DNA of 64,000 bases from the NCBI GenBank assembly GCA_963737705.1, contig CAVTTP010000004.1:496001-560000 (forward strand). The letters are read 5' to 3'. Made by a program: the position numbers and the translations under genes. Positions 26,329 to 34,919 of the stretch are shown one piece after another. The stretch's first letter is position 1. Each line of letters starts with the position of its first letter. The DNA is from PALSA-607 sp963737705 (lineage in GTDB: Bacteria; Actinomycetota; Actinomycetes; Acidothermales; Acidothermaceae). The notes under the pieces were generated by a model. It saw only the letters and a list, made by a program, of their open reading frames with translations. It made no database searches and was not told the origin of the DNA.

Positions 26329-27675
26329 TCAGTCGGCAACCGCGTCGTGCGTCGCGGCACGCAGGAGCGCACGGGCGAGCGGCCCGGCCGTGAGGGCGAC
26401 CTGCCATTCGCGAGCGCCGAACCCGCGAAGGTCGGCACCGACCGGGCCGGCGAGCAAGTCAGACGGCGGTCGCCAGGCCAGCCGACGAACGGCGTCGGGC
26501 TGAAGCAGGTTTTCGGCGGGCAGTCCGTGCTCATCCGCGAGCGCAGCGACCACGGCTTTCGCAGCGGCGAGCCGGTCGGCGGCCGCTCTGTCGCGTTCGG
26601 CCCATCGATGTGCCGGGGGTGGTCCTTCGCTCGGCCGCGTCAGTTCGGGCAGTTCGTCGTCAGGCAGCTGCTCGGCTTCAGCGATCGCAGCCCACCACTG
26701 GGCGAGGTACTTGCGGCTACCCCGACCGTGGAAGTCGGGCGCACCCGCGAGCTCGCGGGCGCTGCCCGGCGTCGTGGTGGCGACCCCAACGATCGACAGA
26801 TCGGGCAGCAGCCTGCTTGGAGAGATGTCCGTCTCGCGGGCGATCTCGTCACGGGCGTTCCACATCGAGCGAACGATCGCCAGCTGACGGCGCTGGCGAA
26901 TCTTGTGGATCCCTGACACCCGCCGCCAGCGCTCGACCGACACGGCGGCCGTCGGCGCCGTGCGTACATGCTCGAATTCCTCGTGCGCCCAGGCAAGTTT
27001 GCCTTGCCTTTCGAGTTCTGCCTCGAGTGCGTTGCGCAACTCGATCAGCAACTCGACGTCCAGCGCTGCATATCGAAGCCAGGGTTGCGGCAACGGTCGG
27101 CTCGACCAGTCGGCGGCCGAGTGGTCCTTCTCCATCCGCCAGCCGAGCAGGTTCTCGACCATGGTGGCCAGGCCGACCCGTGGAAAGCCGGCGAGTCGAC
27201 CGGCCAGTTCGGTGTCGAACAAAGTGCTGGGATACATGCCGAGATCAGCCAGGCACGGCAGATCTTGGTTCGCCGCGTGCACGATCCATTCGACGTCGCT
27301 GACAGCGGCTCCGACCGCCGACAAGTCGGGGCAGCTGATCGGATCGATGAGCAGGATCCCAGTGCCCTCGCGACGCAGCTGGACGAGGTAGGCGCGGTGC
27401 CCGTAGCGATAGCTCGACGCCCGCTCGGCATCGACGGCGAGCGGTCCGGTACCTGCGCGCAGCCGTTCGACCGCTGTTAGCAGGCTCGGTTCGTCGTCGA
27501 TGACGGCCGGCACGCCGTCGCGCAGCTCCAGCAGCGGAGCTAACTCTCGTGGCTCGGCCAGTTCAGCGGAGGGCTCAGCCTGCTCAGCGGGCTCGCTCTG
27601 GTCGCCTAGTTCGGATACGGCGGGCGCAGGGAGCTCGGCTGGCTCAAGGAATACGGGCGCGGCCGAGTCGGACAT
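26329..27675 (-). CDS. rnd: Ribonuclease D (DEDD exonuclease with HRDC domain)
   Basis: 448 residues from the ATG at 27675. After an acidic Glu/Pro linker the DEDDy exonuclease begins: VDAERASSYRYGHRAYLVQL (Asp, Glu), HAANQDLPCLADLG (Asp) and the Tyr/Asp motif YAALDVELLIELR. An HRDC domain follows (GIHKIRQRRQLAIVRSMWNARDEIA) plus a second helical repeat. RNase D trims tRNA 3' ends. The position next to dxs is conserved in mycobacteria (Rv2681) as I recall. Confidence 0.9.
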   Translation of the reverse strand: MSDSAAPVFLEPAELPAPAVSELGDQSEPAEQAEPSAELAEPRELAPLLELRDGVPAVIDDEPSLLTAVERLRAGTGPLAVDAERASSYRYGHRAYLVQLRREGTGILLIDPISCPDLSAVGAAVSDVEWIVHAANQDLPCLADLGMYPSTLFDTELAGRLAGFPRVGLATMVENLLGWRMEKDHSAADWSSRPLPQPWLRYAALDVELLIELRNALEAELERQGKLAWAHEEFEHVRTAPTAAVSVERWRRVSGIHKIRQRRQLAIVRSMWNARDEIARETDISPSRLLPDLSIVGVATTTPGSARELAGAPDFHGRGSRKYLAQWWAAIAEAEQLPDDELPELTRPSEGPPPAHRWAERDRAAADRLAAAKAVVAALADEHGLPAENLLQPDAVRRLAWRPPSDLLAGPVGADLRGFGAREWQVALTAGPLARALLRAATHDAVAD

Positions 27676-27770
27676 GTTCCCCACCGTACGACCACGCGTT
27701 GCGCCGCGGAGCCTGACAGGGCCGACCGGTCTGCTGGCGTGGTTGCGTGCTCCGAGGCTTGCGCACATAG

Positions 27771-27806
27771 AAAGGGCGGCCCCTCGGGGGAAGGGGCCGC
27801 CCTTTT
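27771..27806 (-). terminator. Rho-independent terminator downstream of response regulator
   Basis: AAAGGGCGGCCCC (27771-27783) pairs with GGGGCCGCCCTTT (27793-27805). The outer A/T runs give a U tract in either direction. It lies about 105 bases past the response-regulator stop and just before RNase D, both on the minus strand, so it probably ends the regulator transcript. Confidence 0.85.
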
Positions 27807-27911
27807 CTACCGTCCCGCCGCGCCCGGGGGGTTAGCGCTGCGGGTTCCGCAGCGCCGGGGGGGGTGGCGCGTGCGGTCTAGCGTCTGTGCGTACTGCCGT
27901 GCTTGCTGGTG

Positions 27912-28589
27912 CTAGCGGATCACACCGGCGCGCATGGCGAGCGCGACCATTTCGGCGCGATCACCGGTTCCGAGCTTGCGGGCAATGCGGGCCAGATGGC
28001 TCTTCACGGTCAGTGCAGAGAGGCCGAGTTCGTCGCCGATCTCCTTGTTCGACCGGCCGTCAGCGACCAGTCGGAGGACCTCGACTTCGCGACCGGACAG
28101 TTCGCCGACGCCTTCGTTCGTGGGGCTGTTGCGCAAGCCTGCGGCGAGCAGGGAGGCCACCGACGGGTCGGCGTACACCCCGCCGTCGAGGACGCGGCGA
28201 ACACCGTCGGCCACCACGACCGGCGATGCCGACTTCAACAGGTAGCCCTGCGCACCAGCAACGAACGCGGCGCGCACAGAGTAGGGGTCATCGGCGGCCG
28301 ACAGGACCACAAGGCGAGGCCAGCCCGCGCTGCGGAGTTCGGCGAGCAGGTCAAGACCTGAACCGTCGGGCAACCCGACGTCGACAATGCAAAGGTCACG
28401 CGGGCCGCTTGCGCGGGCACGGGCCCTGGCTTCGGCACAGCTGGCAGCCTCGACGATTTCGCGGGCTCCCATAGCCGTGAGGCGGGCAACCATTGACTCG
28501 CGGACCAGCGGGTGGTCGTCGACCACCATGGCAGTAAACCCCGCGGAGTTCTCCGGCTGGGGCGGCACGTGCTCAACCAACGCCGTCAC
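27912..28589 (-). CDS. NarL/LuxR-type response regulator
   Basis: 225 residues from a GTG with GGAGG six bases upstream. Receiver domain: acidic pair VVDDHPL, phospho-acceptor Asp70 in IVDVGLPDG, Thr/Ser of VVLSAADD and Lys of YLLKSA. C-terminal LuxR helix-turn-helix: LSGREVEVLRLVADGRSNKEIGDEL, LSALTVKSHLARI. It is divergent from an operon that ends with a HisKA_3-type histidine kinase, its most likely partner. It may control that operon across the 407-base intergenic region. Confidence 0.93.
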   Translation of the reverse strand: MTALVEHVPPQPENSAGFTAMVVDDHPLVRESMVARLTAMGAREIVEAASCAEARARARASGPRDLCIVDVGLPDGSGLDLLAELRSAGWPRLVVLSAADDPYSVRAAFVAGAQGYLLKSASPVVVADGVRRVLDGGVYADPSVASLLAAGLRNSPTNEGVGELSGREVEVLRLVADGRSNKEIGDELGLSALTVKSHLARIARKLGTGDRAEMVALAMRAGVIR

Positions 28590-28996
28590 CCCGGTCCTCC
28601 TAGCGTCAGGGCCGCTTGCGCGGCCGTTCGTGCTCAGCGACTACGGTCTGTAGCCACCTCTGCCCCAATGCATCGGACGACGTGGGGCGCGGCTGAAGCT
28701 TCCGACTAGTCCGTTTGCTACGGACCTGATCGGTTCGCAGGCCGGCTGCCTGAATCCGGTACTCCCTTACTGGCTCGCGACGCGCGGTCAGGCCTTTACT
28801 TACTGGGCCATTCGCCGCGGCAGCTCCGCACGGTGTAGCCCGACGGCGAGGCCACCCCATTAGGCCAAGTGGGCGGTCTATGGCGCCGCCACAACAGATG
28901 GCCAATCCCAATGCCGACAAAGCACGTGGGCACGCCTGTGCCGGTAGGCACACAAGCATGTGTGCCGGGGGATTTGCGTATCGCGAGGAGACAGTA
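28590..28996. promoter_or_regulatory. Intergenic leader with two adjacent hairpins before secreted subtilase
   Basis: Non-coding stretch between the response regulator and the subtilase. GGCAC-gcct-GTGCC (28929-28942) and GGCACACA-agca-TGTGTGCC (28947-28966) are perfect stem-loops, the second ending about 30 bases before the GTG start and upstream of its AGGAG. They could form a 5'-leader structure or a regulator site. I could not match them to a known riboswitch. Confidence 0.45.
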
Positions 28997-30745
28997 GTGA
29001 GACTGGATCGAGCGGCCACTAAGTTGCTTGCTCTTGCATCCACAGTGGGTGTTATCAGCGCTCTTGCTGTCACCTCCGCAGTGCCCGCAGGCGCCGCGAC
29101 AGCTACCGGACCCCGTTCACAGGCCATCGTCGCGCTCGCCGGCGACGGTGCCGTTTCCGTGCCGGGCCTGCACGTTCAGGCAGTACTTGGTGGCGTGAAC
29201 AGCGAGATCGTCGACGGAACGTCCGCGCAGCTGGCGCAGCTCGCCGCGACCCCTGGCGTCCTTGGGGTGGAGCCGAACGTGACCGCCCACTTGGAGAGCA
29301 ACTCCTTCGGTGACAGCGACACCTCAGATTCCAATAACTCGGATTCCAGCAACTCGGGTTCGAACGGATCCGGCAACGGGCCAACCGTCGTCCCGCCGGT
29401 CCTTGGTCCGGTCACTCCTCCGGTGACTGTCCCCGTCGTCCCGCCGGTCCTTGGTCCGGTCACTCCTCCGGTGACCGACCCCTCTGCTACGACCGCAGGG
29501 CCGCTCGCACCGATCGCCGTCCCCAGTGTTGGGGTCATCGCTTCGAGCACGCTCGGCGGCCTCGCCGGCAGCCCGCGCGCCGGCCGCGGCGTCACGGTTG
29601 CACTGATCGACACCGGCGTCGCTGACACCGCTGCCCTGAACCGGGCATCTGGTCGCCTCGTCGACGCCGTCGACACGTCCGGCCTGAACACGCCGAACGG
29701 TCACGTGCTCGAGAACGGCATCTTCACAGACAACTACGGTCACGGAACTTTCATGGCTTCCCTGATCGCCGGTGGCCAAGTTCCTGGCAGTGGCAGCAAT
29801 GGTCTGGGCGTCGCGCCTGGTGCGACGGTCGACGTCGTCAAGGTTGCAGACGCAGACGGCAACACGTCGTTGGCCGCCGTCATGGCCGGTCTTAACTGGG
29901 TCGCGACACACTCCGACCAGGTCGATGTCGCGAACCTCTCGCTCAGCGTTGACCCGCCGGCGACCCGCTACGGCATCGACCCGTTGAACTTCGCGGTGGT
30001 CCTCACTCGCGCCGCGGGCGTCACAGTCGTCGTGGCCGCCGGTAACACCCCCGGCGTGGTCGGCGACCCAGGCTTTGGTCCTGCATCGATCACCGTCGGC
30101 GCAGCCGACACCACCGGCACGTCGCCGATCGTCGCCCCGTTCAGTGGTTTCGCGAACGTCGACGGCGTGAGCAAGCCCGACGTCGTCGCGGCGGGCGTGA
30201 ACATCCTCGGCGAAATGCCGGTGGGTTCGGAGATCGACCAGGAGTTCCCCAACGCACGCCAGGCGAACGGTTTGTTCCGTGGCTCCGGCACCAGCCAGTC
30301 GACCGCGATCGTCAGTGGTTTGGCCGCGCTCTACCTGCAGTCGCACCCGTCGGCGAGCCCACTCCAGGTCAAGTCAGCGATCCGCGACAGCGCCTCGAGC
30401 ATCAGCAATGGCAAGTCTGACGGCCAGGGTCTCGTGTCGGTGCCGAATGGCAACTACGGCTCGAACGACACGGGCGAGCAGAACCTGAACCTTCGGCAGT
30501 GGTTCTCGACTGCACCGTTGTGGGGCGATCTGTTCACCGGCGGCGCCTTCGATGCACGCCGCTGGAGCGCCCGTCGCTGGAGCGCCTCCGGCTGGGACGC
30601 CCGTCGCTGGGCAGCGGTCAGCTTCGATGCCCGCCGTTGGTCGGACGTGACGTTCGACGCTCGTCTTTGGAGTGCTCGGATGTGGGGCTCGCGCATGTGG
30701 GCTTCGCGGCTGTGGTCAGCCTCGTACTGGGGTGACAGCGCGTGA
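28997..30745 (+). CDS. Secreted S8 serine protease with tryptophan pentapeptide tail
   Basis: 582 residues from the GTG at 28997 with AGGAG six bases upstream. Signal peptide at residues 1-34 (ending VPAGAA). A short prodomain-like region and a Ser/Asn/Asp-rich spacer (105-128) are followed by two VPPVLGPVTPPVT repeats (132-160). The subtilase has Asp205 (ALIDTGVA), His249 (NYGHGTFMA), oxyanion Asn350 and Ser433 (GSGTSQST). Residues 518-578 have Trp or Phe at every fifth position, [WF]-[SD]-A-R-x, thirteen times. Its stop overlaps the start of a membrane-protein gene, and a histidine kinase follows. It may process or sense envelope components; the substrate is unknown. Confidence 0.93.
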   Translation: MRLDRAATKLLALASTVGVISALAVTSAVPAGAATATGPRSQAIVALAGDGAVSVPGLHVQAVLGGVNSEIVDGTSAQLAQLAATPGVLGVEPNVTAHLESNSFGDSDTSDSNNSDSSNSGSNGSGNGPTVVPPVLGPVTPPVTVPVVPPVLGPVTPPVTDPSATTAGPLAPIAVPSVGVIASSTLGGLAGSPRAGRGVTVALIDTGVADTAALNRASGRLVDAVDTSGLNTPNGHVLENGIFTDNYGHGTFMASLIAGGQVPGSGSNGLGVAPGATVDVVKVADADGNTSLAAVMAGLNWVATHSDQVDVANLSLSVDPPATRYGIDPLNFAVVLTRAAGVTVVVAAGNTPGVVGDPGFGPASITVGAADTTGTSPIVAPFSGFANVDGVSKPDVVAAGVNILGEMPVGSEIDQEFPNARQANGLFRGSGTSQSTAIVSGLAALYLQSHPSASPLQVKSAIRDSASSISNGKSDGQGLVSVPNGNYGSNDTGEQNLNLRQWFSTAPLWGDLFTGGAFDARRWSARRWSASGWDARRWAAVSFDARRWSDVTFDARLWSARMWGSRMWASRLWSASYWGDSA

Positions 30746-32175
30746 GCCCAGCTAACCGGCTCCGGTGCATCAGCGTCGCGCTCCTTGGCGGCGCTGTTGT
30801 CCTTGCCGCGCACCTGCCTTGGGGTAGCCCGGGCTGGTTCGGTCTGCCGATGCTGGCAATCGCCGTCGCAATCTGCGAGACCGCGCTGATCAACGTGACC
30901 GTCGCGCGTCAGCGGGTGACGTTCTCTCTGACGGACGGTGTGGTCGCCGCTGCATTCCTGCTCGCTCCGGGCTGGTGGTCGGTGGTCGCCGTCGTCGCTG
31001 GCTTGCTCCCGACGTTACTCATCACTCGCAAGTCCGCGTTGAAGGTGCAGTACAACCTCACCCAGTACTTCGTCGCCACGATGATGGGCGCGCTCGTCGT
31101 CGTCCATCTCGGCGGGGGCGTTGGCGCCGCCCTCACCGGCATGGTCGTGTGGTGGTTCTGCAACCAGGTCCTGTCGGCTATCCCGCTGTCGATCATGGGT
31201 GGCGAGCGCTTCATCCCCATGATTTTCGAGGACGCCGGTTTGCACAGCGTGCACGCCGCTGCGACCACCAGCATCGGCCTGCTTGGTGCATGGCTCGCGG
31301 TGCATGCGCCGTTTGGTCTGTTGGGTCTGTTGGTGCCAGTTCTCGTGTTGTGGATGTCGTTCGACGAGCAGACCACCAAGTCGGCCGAAGCGCGGTTGTT
31401 CGCCGAGCTGGCACGTGGCCAGGAGCAGGCGATCTCTCACTCGATCGATGTCTCGGCCCGCGTCGTTTTGACTGCTGCTGCTCGCGTTCTCGGTGGTGCC
31501 GACGTCGAGCTGGTTGTCGTGGAGCACGAGGGTCCGGTCGTCTACACGGGCGACGAGAGCGGGCACACCAACCGACGCAATGACGCCACCGCCTTCGATG
31601 CGCCATGGGTGCTGCGGGCACTTGGCGCCGGCGGCGTACTCATCGGAACCGATGACGAGCGCCCATTCTGCTCGGCTGTCGTCGGCAACCCCGACCAGCC
31701 GATGGCCGTCCTGATCGCCCACCGTGCCGTCGGTGGTGGCAGCTTCGGCCGGCGTGAGACCGGACTGGCCGCGGTCCTCGTCGGCCAGGCCAAGTCGTGG
31801 CTCTCGGTCGCCGAGCTTTCGGCATCACGCGACGAAGCACTCGCCCGCGCCGACGCTGCCGACATGGCGGCCCGCTCGCTGGGCGACATCGGCGCCGACA
31901 CTGCTCCCGCACTTGGCATGCTTCGCGAATCGGCAACCAGGCTCGCTCGGTTGGCCAACGCGAATGCAGGCGAGGACGCAGTCACCGACATTGTTGATGA
32001 ACTGCACTCCGTCGAGCGCGCCGTCGCGTCGCTGCTCGGCGCGATCGCACTCGCCGCCGACCCGTCACTTCGTGATCTCGACGCCGAGATGGACGCCGCA
32101 GACATGGCGCCGGCTCGCCGCGTCGAAGACTGGACCACCACCGGGCTTGTCTCCAAATCGGAGTTCGCAAGGTGA
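30742..32175 (+). CDS. Integral membrane protein with possible GAF-like sensory domain
   Basis: 477 residues from a GTG overlapping the protease stop (GTGA). The first 210 residues form about six or seven membrane helices, with GVVAAAFLLAPGWWSVVAVVAGLLP and a loop KVQYNLTQYF, like small-molecule transport or MASE-type sensor regions. From about 225 onward it is soluble: a GAF-like core (ISHSIDVSARVVLTAAARVLGG, VELVVVEHEG, PMAVLIAHR) and a helical C-terminus. There is no kinase, cyclase or output domain. The stop overlaps the histidine kinase start, so it probably works with that kinase. Family not recognised. Confidence 0.8.
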   Translation: MSPANRLRCISVALLGGAVVLAAHLPWGSPGWFGLPMLAIAVAICETALINVTVARQRVTFSLTDGVVAAAFLLAPGWWSVVAVVAGLLPTLLITRKSALKVQYNLTQYFVATMMGALVVVHLGGGVGAALTGMVVWWFCNQVLSAIPLSIMGGERFIPMIFEDAGLHSVHAAATTSIGLLGAWLAVHAPFGLLGLLVPVLVLWMSFDEQTTKSAEARLFAELARGQEQAISHSIDVSARVVLTAAARVLGGADVELVVVEHEGPVVYTGDESGHTNRRNDATAFDAPWVLRALGAGGVLIGTDDERPFCSAVVGNPDQPMAVLIAHRAVGGGSFGRRETGLAAVLVGQAKSWLSVAELSASRDEALARADAADMAARSLGDIGADTAPALGMLRESATRLARLANANAGEDAVTDIVDELHSVERAVASLLGAIALAADPSLRDLDAEMDAADMAPARRVEDWTTTGLVSKSEFAR

Positions 32176-33290
32176 GGTTGCCGCGCATCAGAGACGGCCT
32201 TCCGCTCGCAGTGTGGGCGGGGGGTCTCGTTGGCGTTGGCAGCATCGCGACGCTTGGCGTCGTGACCGTCGGCTTGAACGCGGCGGGGCGGCTGGACAGT
32301 GCTGCGGTGCTGACGCTTGCGGTCGCGGTCTTCACTGCAGCCGTGGCGACGGCGGTCGGTGCGTTGGCCGGACGTCGATTTGCGCACACCGTTCGCCAGT
32401 TGCGCGACGAGGCGATTCGGCGCCTGCAGGATCCCTCGGCGACGTCGATCGGCAACGCCGAAGATCGCATCGCGGTTGCAACAAGCGTCGAGCTTCTTGA
32501 ACTCGCGCGCACACTCGACGCCCTGCACCTGCGGGTGCGGGTGGCTGACGATGTGGCCGCACGACACCGGCGTACCGCCGAGACAGCAAGTGCCGGCATG
32601 TTCGACCTGCTCTCCGGCCTTGTGGCCGCTGAAGAATCAGCGCGCGGCCAACTCTCGGCCGAACTGCACGACACAGTCGCCCAGACTTTGATGCTTGCCC
32701 GCAGCGTGCTGTCGGGCGGGCCTGCGGACGCCAACGAGCTTGAGAACGTCGGCAACCTCGTCGCCGAGGCAGAAGATCAGGTGCGCGCAGTCATGGCCCG
32801 CACCCGGCCGCCTGCGTTGCGCGACGGCGACCTTGCGCAGGCGGTCATCGCGTTGCGCGACGACATGGAACTGCGTTACGGCCTCCAGGTTGAGGTCGAG
32901 TGGCCCGATTCGCCGTATCCGCTGCCGCTGGTCACCGCGGTGACGCTGTATAGGTTCTTCCAGGAGTCGTTGCTCAACGTCATCAAGCACGCCGACGTCG
33001 ACGACGCACGGCTCTCGCTGACCGTCGACGAGCAGAGCGTTATCGCGGTCGTCGAGGACAAGGGCCCCGGCTTCGAGCCCGACAAGGTTCGGCCGGAGCG
33101 CGGTCGCCACGTGGGCCTCGGCTTGCTCCGCGAGCGGGTTCGTCTCGCCGGCGGTTCGCTGGACGTCGCGTCGTGGCCGGGTCAGGGCACGACACTCACG
33201 CTGCGCATGGGTCGCGGTGCCTTGGCGAGCGTGCCGACTGCTGGTGAGGTCAGGGCGGCATCGACGAACCGTCCCGCAATCGCGGGGTAG
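32172..33290 (+). CDS. Sensor histidine kinase, HisKA_3 type
   Basis: 372 residues from a GTG overlapping the previous stop. Two membrane helices (about 10-37 and 43-66) flank a very short loop, so there is almost no external sensor. Phospho-acceptor His166 is in RGQLSAELHDTVAQTL. ATP-binding motifs: N box FFQESLLNVIKHA, VVEDKGPGFEPD, GLGLLRERV, and GQGTTLTLRM. It should phosphorylate the divergent NarL-type regulator. With no periplasmic domain, sensing is likely delegated to the membrane protein or secreted protease of the operon. Confidence 0.92.
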   Translation: MRLPRIRDGLPLAVWAGGLVGVGSIATLGVVTVGLNAAGRLDSAAVLTLAVAVFTAAVATAVGALAGRRFAHTVRQLRDEAIRRLQDPSATSIGNAEDRIAVATSVELLELARTLDALHLRVRVADDVAARHRRTAETASAGMFDLLSGLVAAEESARGQLSAELHDTVAQTLMLARSVLSGGPADANELENVGNLVAEAEDQVRAVMARTRPPALRDGDLAQAVIALRDDMELRYGLQVEVEWPDSPYPLPLVTAVTLYRFFQESLLNVIKHADVDDARLSLTVDEQSVIAVVEDKGPGFEPDKVRPERGRHVGLGLLRERVRLAGGSLDVASWPGQGTTLTLRMGRGALASVPTAGEVRAASTNRPAIAG

Positions 33291-33310
33291 TTCGGCATGC
33301 TCGACCCGGC

Positions 33311-33898
33311 CTAGCGGCGGCGGCTCGGCAGTGCGGCGACTCCAGGGGGTAACGGAGCCAACCCAGCGGCGGCCGCCAGGACGTCGGCCCACGCCTCTAG
33401 ATGCGGACCGAGGCCGTCGGTGTCCGGCGTCCACGACACCCGCAACTCGACGTGAGCGACGAGCGGTCGACCAGCCATCGTGCCGTAGCAGTCAGATGTC
33501 ACGCGGGTGACCGTGCCGCCGAGCGCCCGATAACCGCGCTCGGGAAGCCGCCGCGACAGGCCTTCGGTGAGCCAGGTCCAGGCGACATCGGCGAGGAACG
33601 GATCGCTGGCCATCTCGGGTTCGAGTTCGGCGCGCACGTAGGCGACGATCCGGGTCGACCCCTGCCAGGCCTCTTGGCCGGCCGGATCGTGCAGCACGAC
33701 GAAGCGGCCCGTGGCGGCTTCCTCGTCGCCACTGGCGCCCGTGACGTCAGCCGTGAGTGCGACCGCGAAGGGCGCGAGCCGCTGTGGGGCAGGCGCCTCA
33801 GACAGCCTGATCTCCGCGCGCAGCCGCACCGGCTGCAGGCTCGCGACAGCCTCCGCAAAGCCTGCGGGCAGTTCGCTGTGCGGATCTCTGGCAACCAC
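33311..33898 (-). CDS. DUF3000 family protein
   Basis: 195 residues from the GTG at 33898. Conserved DUF3000 segments: FAEAVASLQPVRLRAEIRL, APAPQRLAPFAVALTADV, GRFVVLHDPAGQEAW, VRAELEPEMASDPFLADVAW and HVELRVSWTP. This actinobacterial family (Rv2680 position near RNase D and hemE in mycobacteria, as I recall) has no known function. It is divergent from the EamA transporter and convergent with the histidine kinase. Confidence 0.9.
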   Translation of the reverse strand: MVARDPHSELPAGFAEAVASLQPVRLRAEIRLSEAPAPQRLAPFAVALTADVTGASGDEEAATGRFVVLHDPAGQEAWQGSTRIVAYVRAELEPEMASDPFLADVAWTWLTEGLSRRLPERGYRALGGTVTRVTSDCYGTMAGRPLVAHVELRVSWTPDTDGLGPHLEAWADVLAAAAGLAPLPPGVAALPSRRR

Positions 33899-33985
33899 AC
33901 TGGCAGCGTAGGTGGGATTGCACTGGCCCGGGAGACGGCGCGCCGACCGGCGTCCGGGTGGGCCTGCTCCCGTAGCCTCGGGGTC

Positions 33986-34879
33986 GTGACGGCCCTGCTT
34001 GCGCTGCTCTCGAGCCTTGCTTGGGGCACTTCCGACTTCATGGGCGGCGTGGTCAGCCGGCGGGTGCGCCCGCTGGTCGTCGTGGCGGTTGCGCAGGTGA
34101 TTGCCGTCCTGACGATGCTGATCGTCGCCGCGGCGACGAACAGTTTCGGCGTCCCACATGGGTATTTGCCTTGGGCCATGGCCGCCGGTGCGGTGGGCCT
34201 CGTGGCGTTAGTTGCGTTCTACGGTGCGCTGTCGACCGGGACCATGGGCATCGTTGCACCGATCGCCGGCACCGGGGCTGTGGTACCGGTCATCTTTGGC
34301 CTTGCCTCCGGCGAATCCCCGTCCGGCCTGCAAATTGCCGGCATCGCCGCGGCGGTCGGCGGGGTGGTTCTCGCCAGCGGGCCGGAGATCGCCGGACGCG
34401 GTGACCCGAGCAGCGGCGGCACCCGGCCGCTCGTACTCGCGCTGGTCGCGGCCGTCGGTTTTGGCTTCGTCTTTGTGCTGATCGAGAAGGCGGCCAGGCA
34501 CAACGTCGTGATGACCCTGCTCACGATGCGCGCGACGAGCGTGTCGATCGTCGCGCTGCTTGGGATTGGATATCTGGTGAGGCATCGGGGCCTCGTGCGG
34601 CGCAACGGGCTCTCACCTGCGGAGCCAGGCTACGGCGGCCTGCGACGACGCGACGTCCCACTGATCGCCATCGTGGGTTGGACCGACCTCGGCGCGAACG
34701 GCTTGTATGGATATGCCAGCCGGCACGGGCTGGTAAGTGTGACAGCCGTCCTCGCGTCGCTCTATCCGGCGGTCACCGTCGTGCTTGCGCGCTTCCTCGA
34801 AGGCGAGCGCATGCGAAGGATTCAGGACGTCGGGGTCGGCCTCGCGATATGTGGAGTCGTGCTGCTTGCAGCCGGCTAG
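33986..34879 (+). CDS. EamA/DMT-family transporter
   Basis: 297 residues from the GTG at 33986. Ten hydrophobic segments arranged as two EamA repeats: the first starts LLALLSSLAWGTSDFMGG and the second PLVLALVAAVGFGFVFVLIEKAA. The ends RFLEGERMRRIQDVGVGLAICGVVLLAAG are the usual EamA motif (over about 29 residues; key GER and GVVLL). Probably a metabolite exporter of unknown substrate. Its last eight codons and stop are duplicated immediately downstream. Confidence 0.87.
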   Translation: MTALLALLSSLAWGTSDFMGGVVSRRVRPLVVVAVAQVIAVLTMLIVAAATNSFGVPHGYLPWAMAAGAVGLVALVAFYGALSTGTMGIVAPIAGTGAVVPVIFGLASGESPSGLQIAGIAAAVGGVVLASGPEIAGRGDPSSGGTRPLVLALVAAVGFGFVFVLIEKAARHNVVMTLLTMRATSVSIVALLGIGYLVRHRGLVRRNGLSPAEPGYGGLRRRDVPLIAIVGWTDLGANGLYGYASRHGLVSVTAVLASLYPAVTVVLARFLEGERMRRIQDVGVGLAICGVVLLAAG

Positions 34880-34919
34880 TGGGCGCAGTCGTGCTGCTTG
34901 CAGCCGGCTAGTGGGAGCA
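34856..34919 (+). repeat. 32-bp tandem duplication across EamA 3' end
   Basis: Positions 34856-34887 and 34888-34919 are the same 32 bases except for one change (C at 34884, A at 34916). The first copy includes the last codons and TAG of the EamA gene; the second extends to the hemE start. Confidence 0.95.

Noticed and set aside
28590..28996. ydaO-type cyclic di-AMP riboswitch in the subtilase leader
   Set aside because: The conserved core sequences of that riboswitch are not visible; only two simple hairpins are.
29324..30346. 340-residue frame antisense to the secreted subtilase
   Set aside because: Low-complexity Arg/Asp composition over a gene with a complete catalytic triad.
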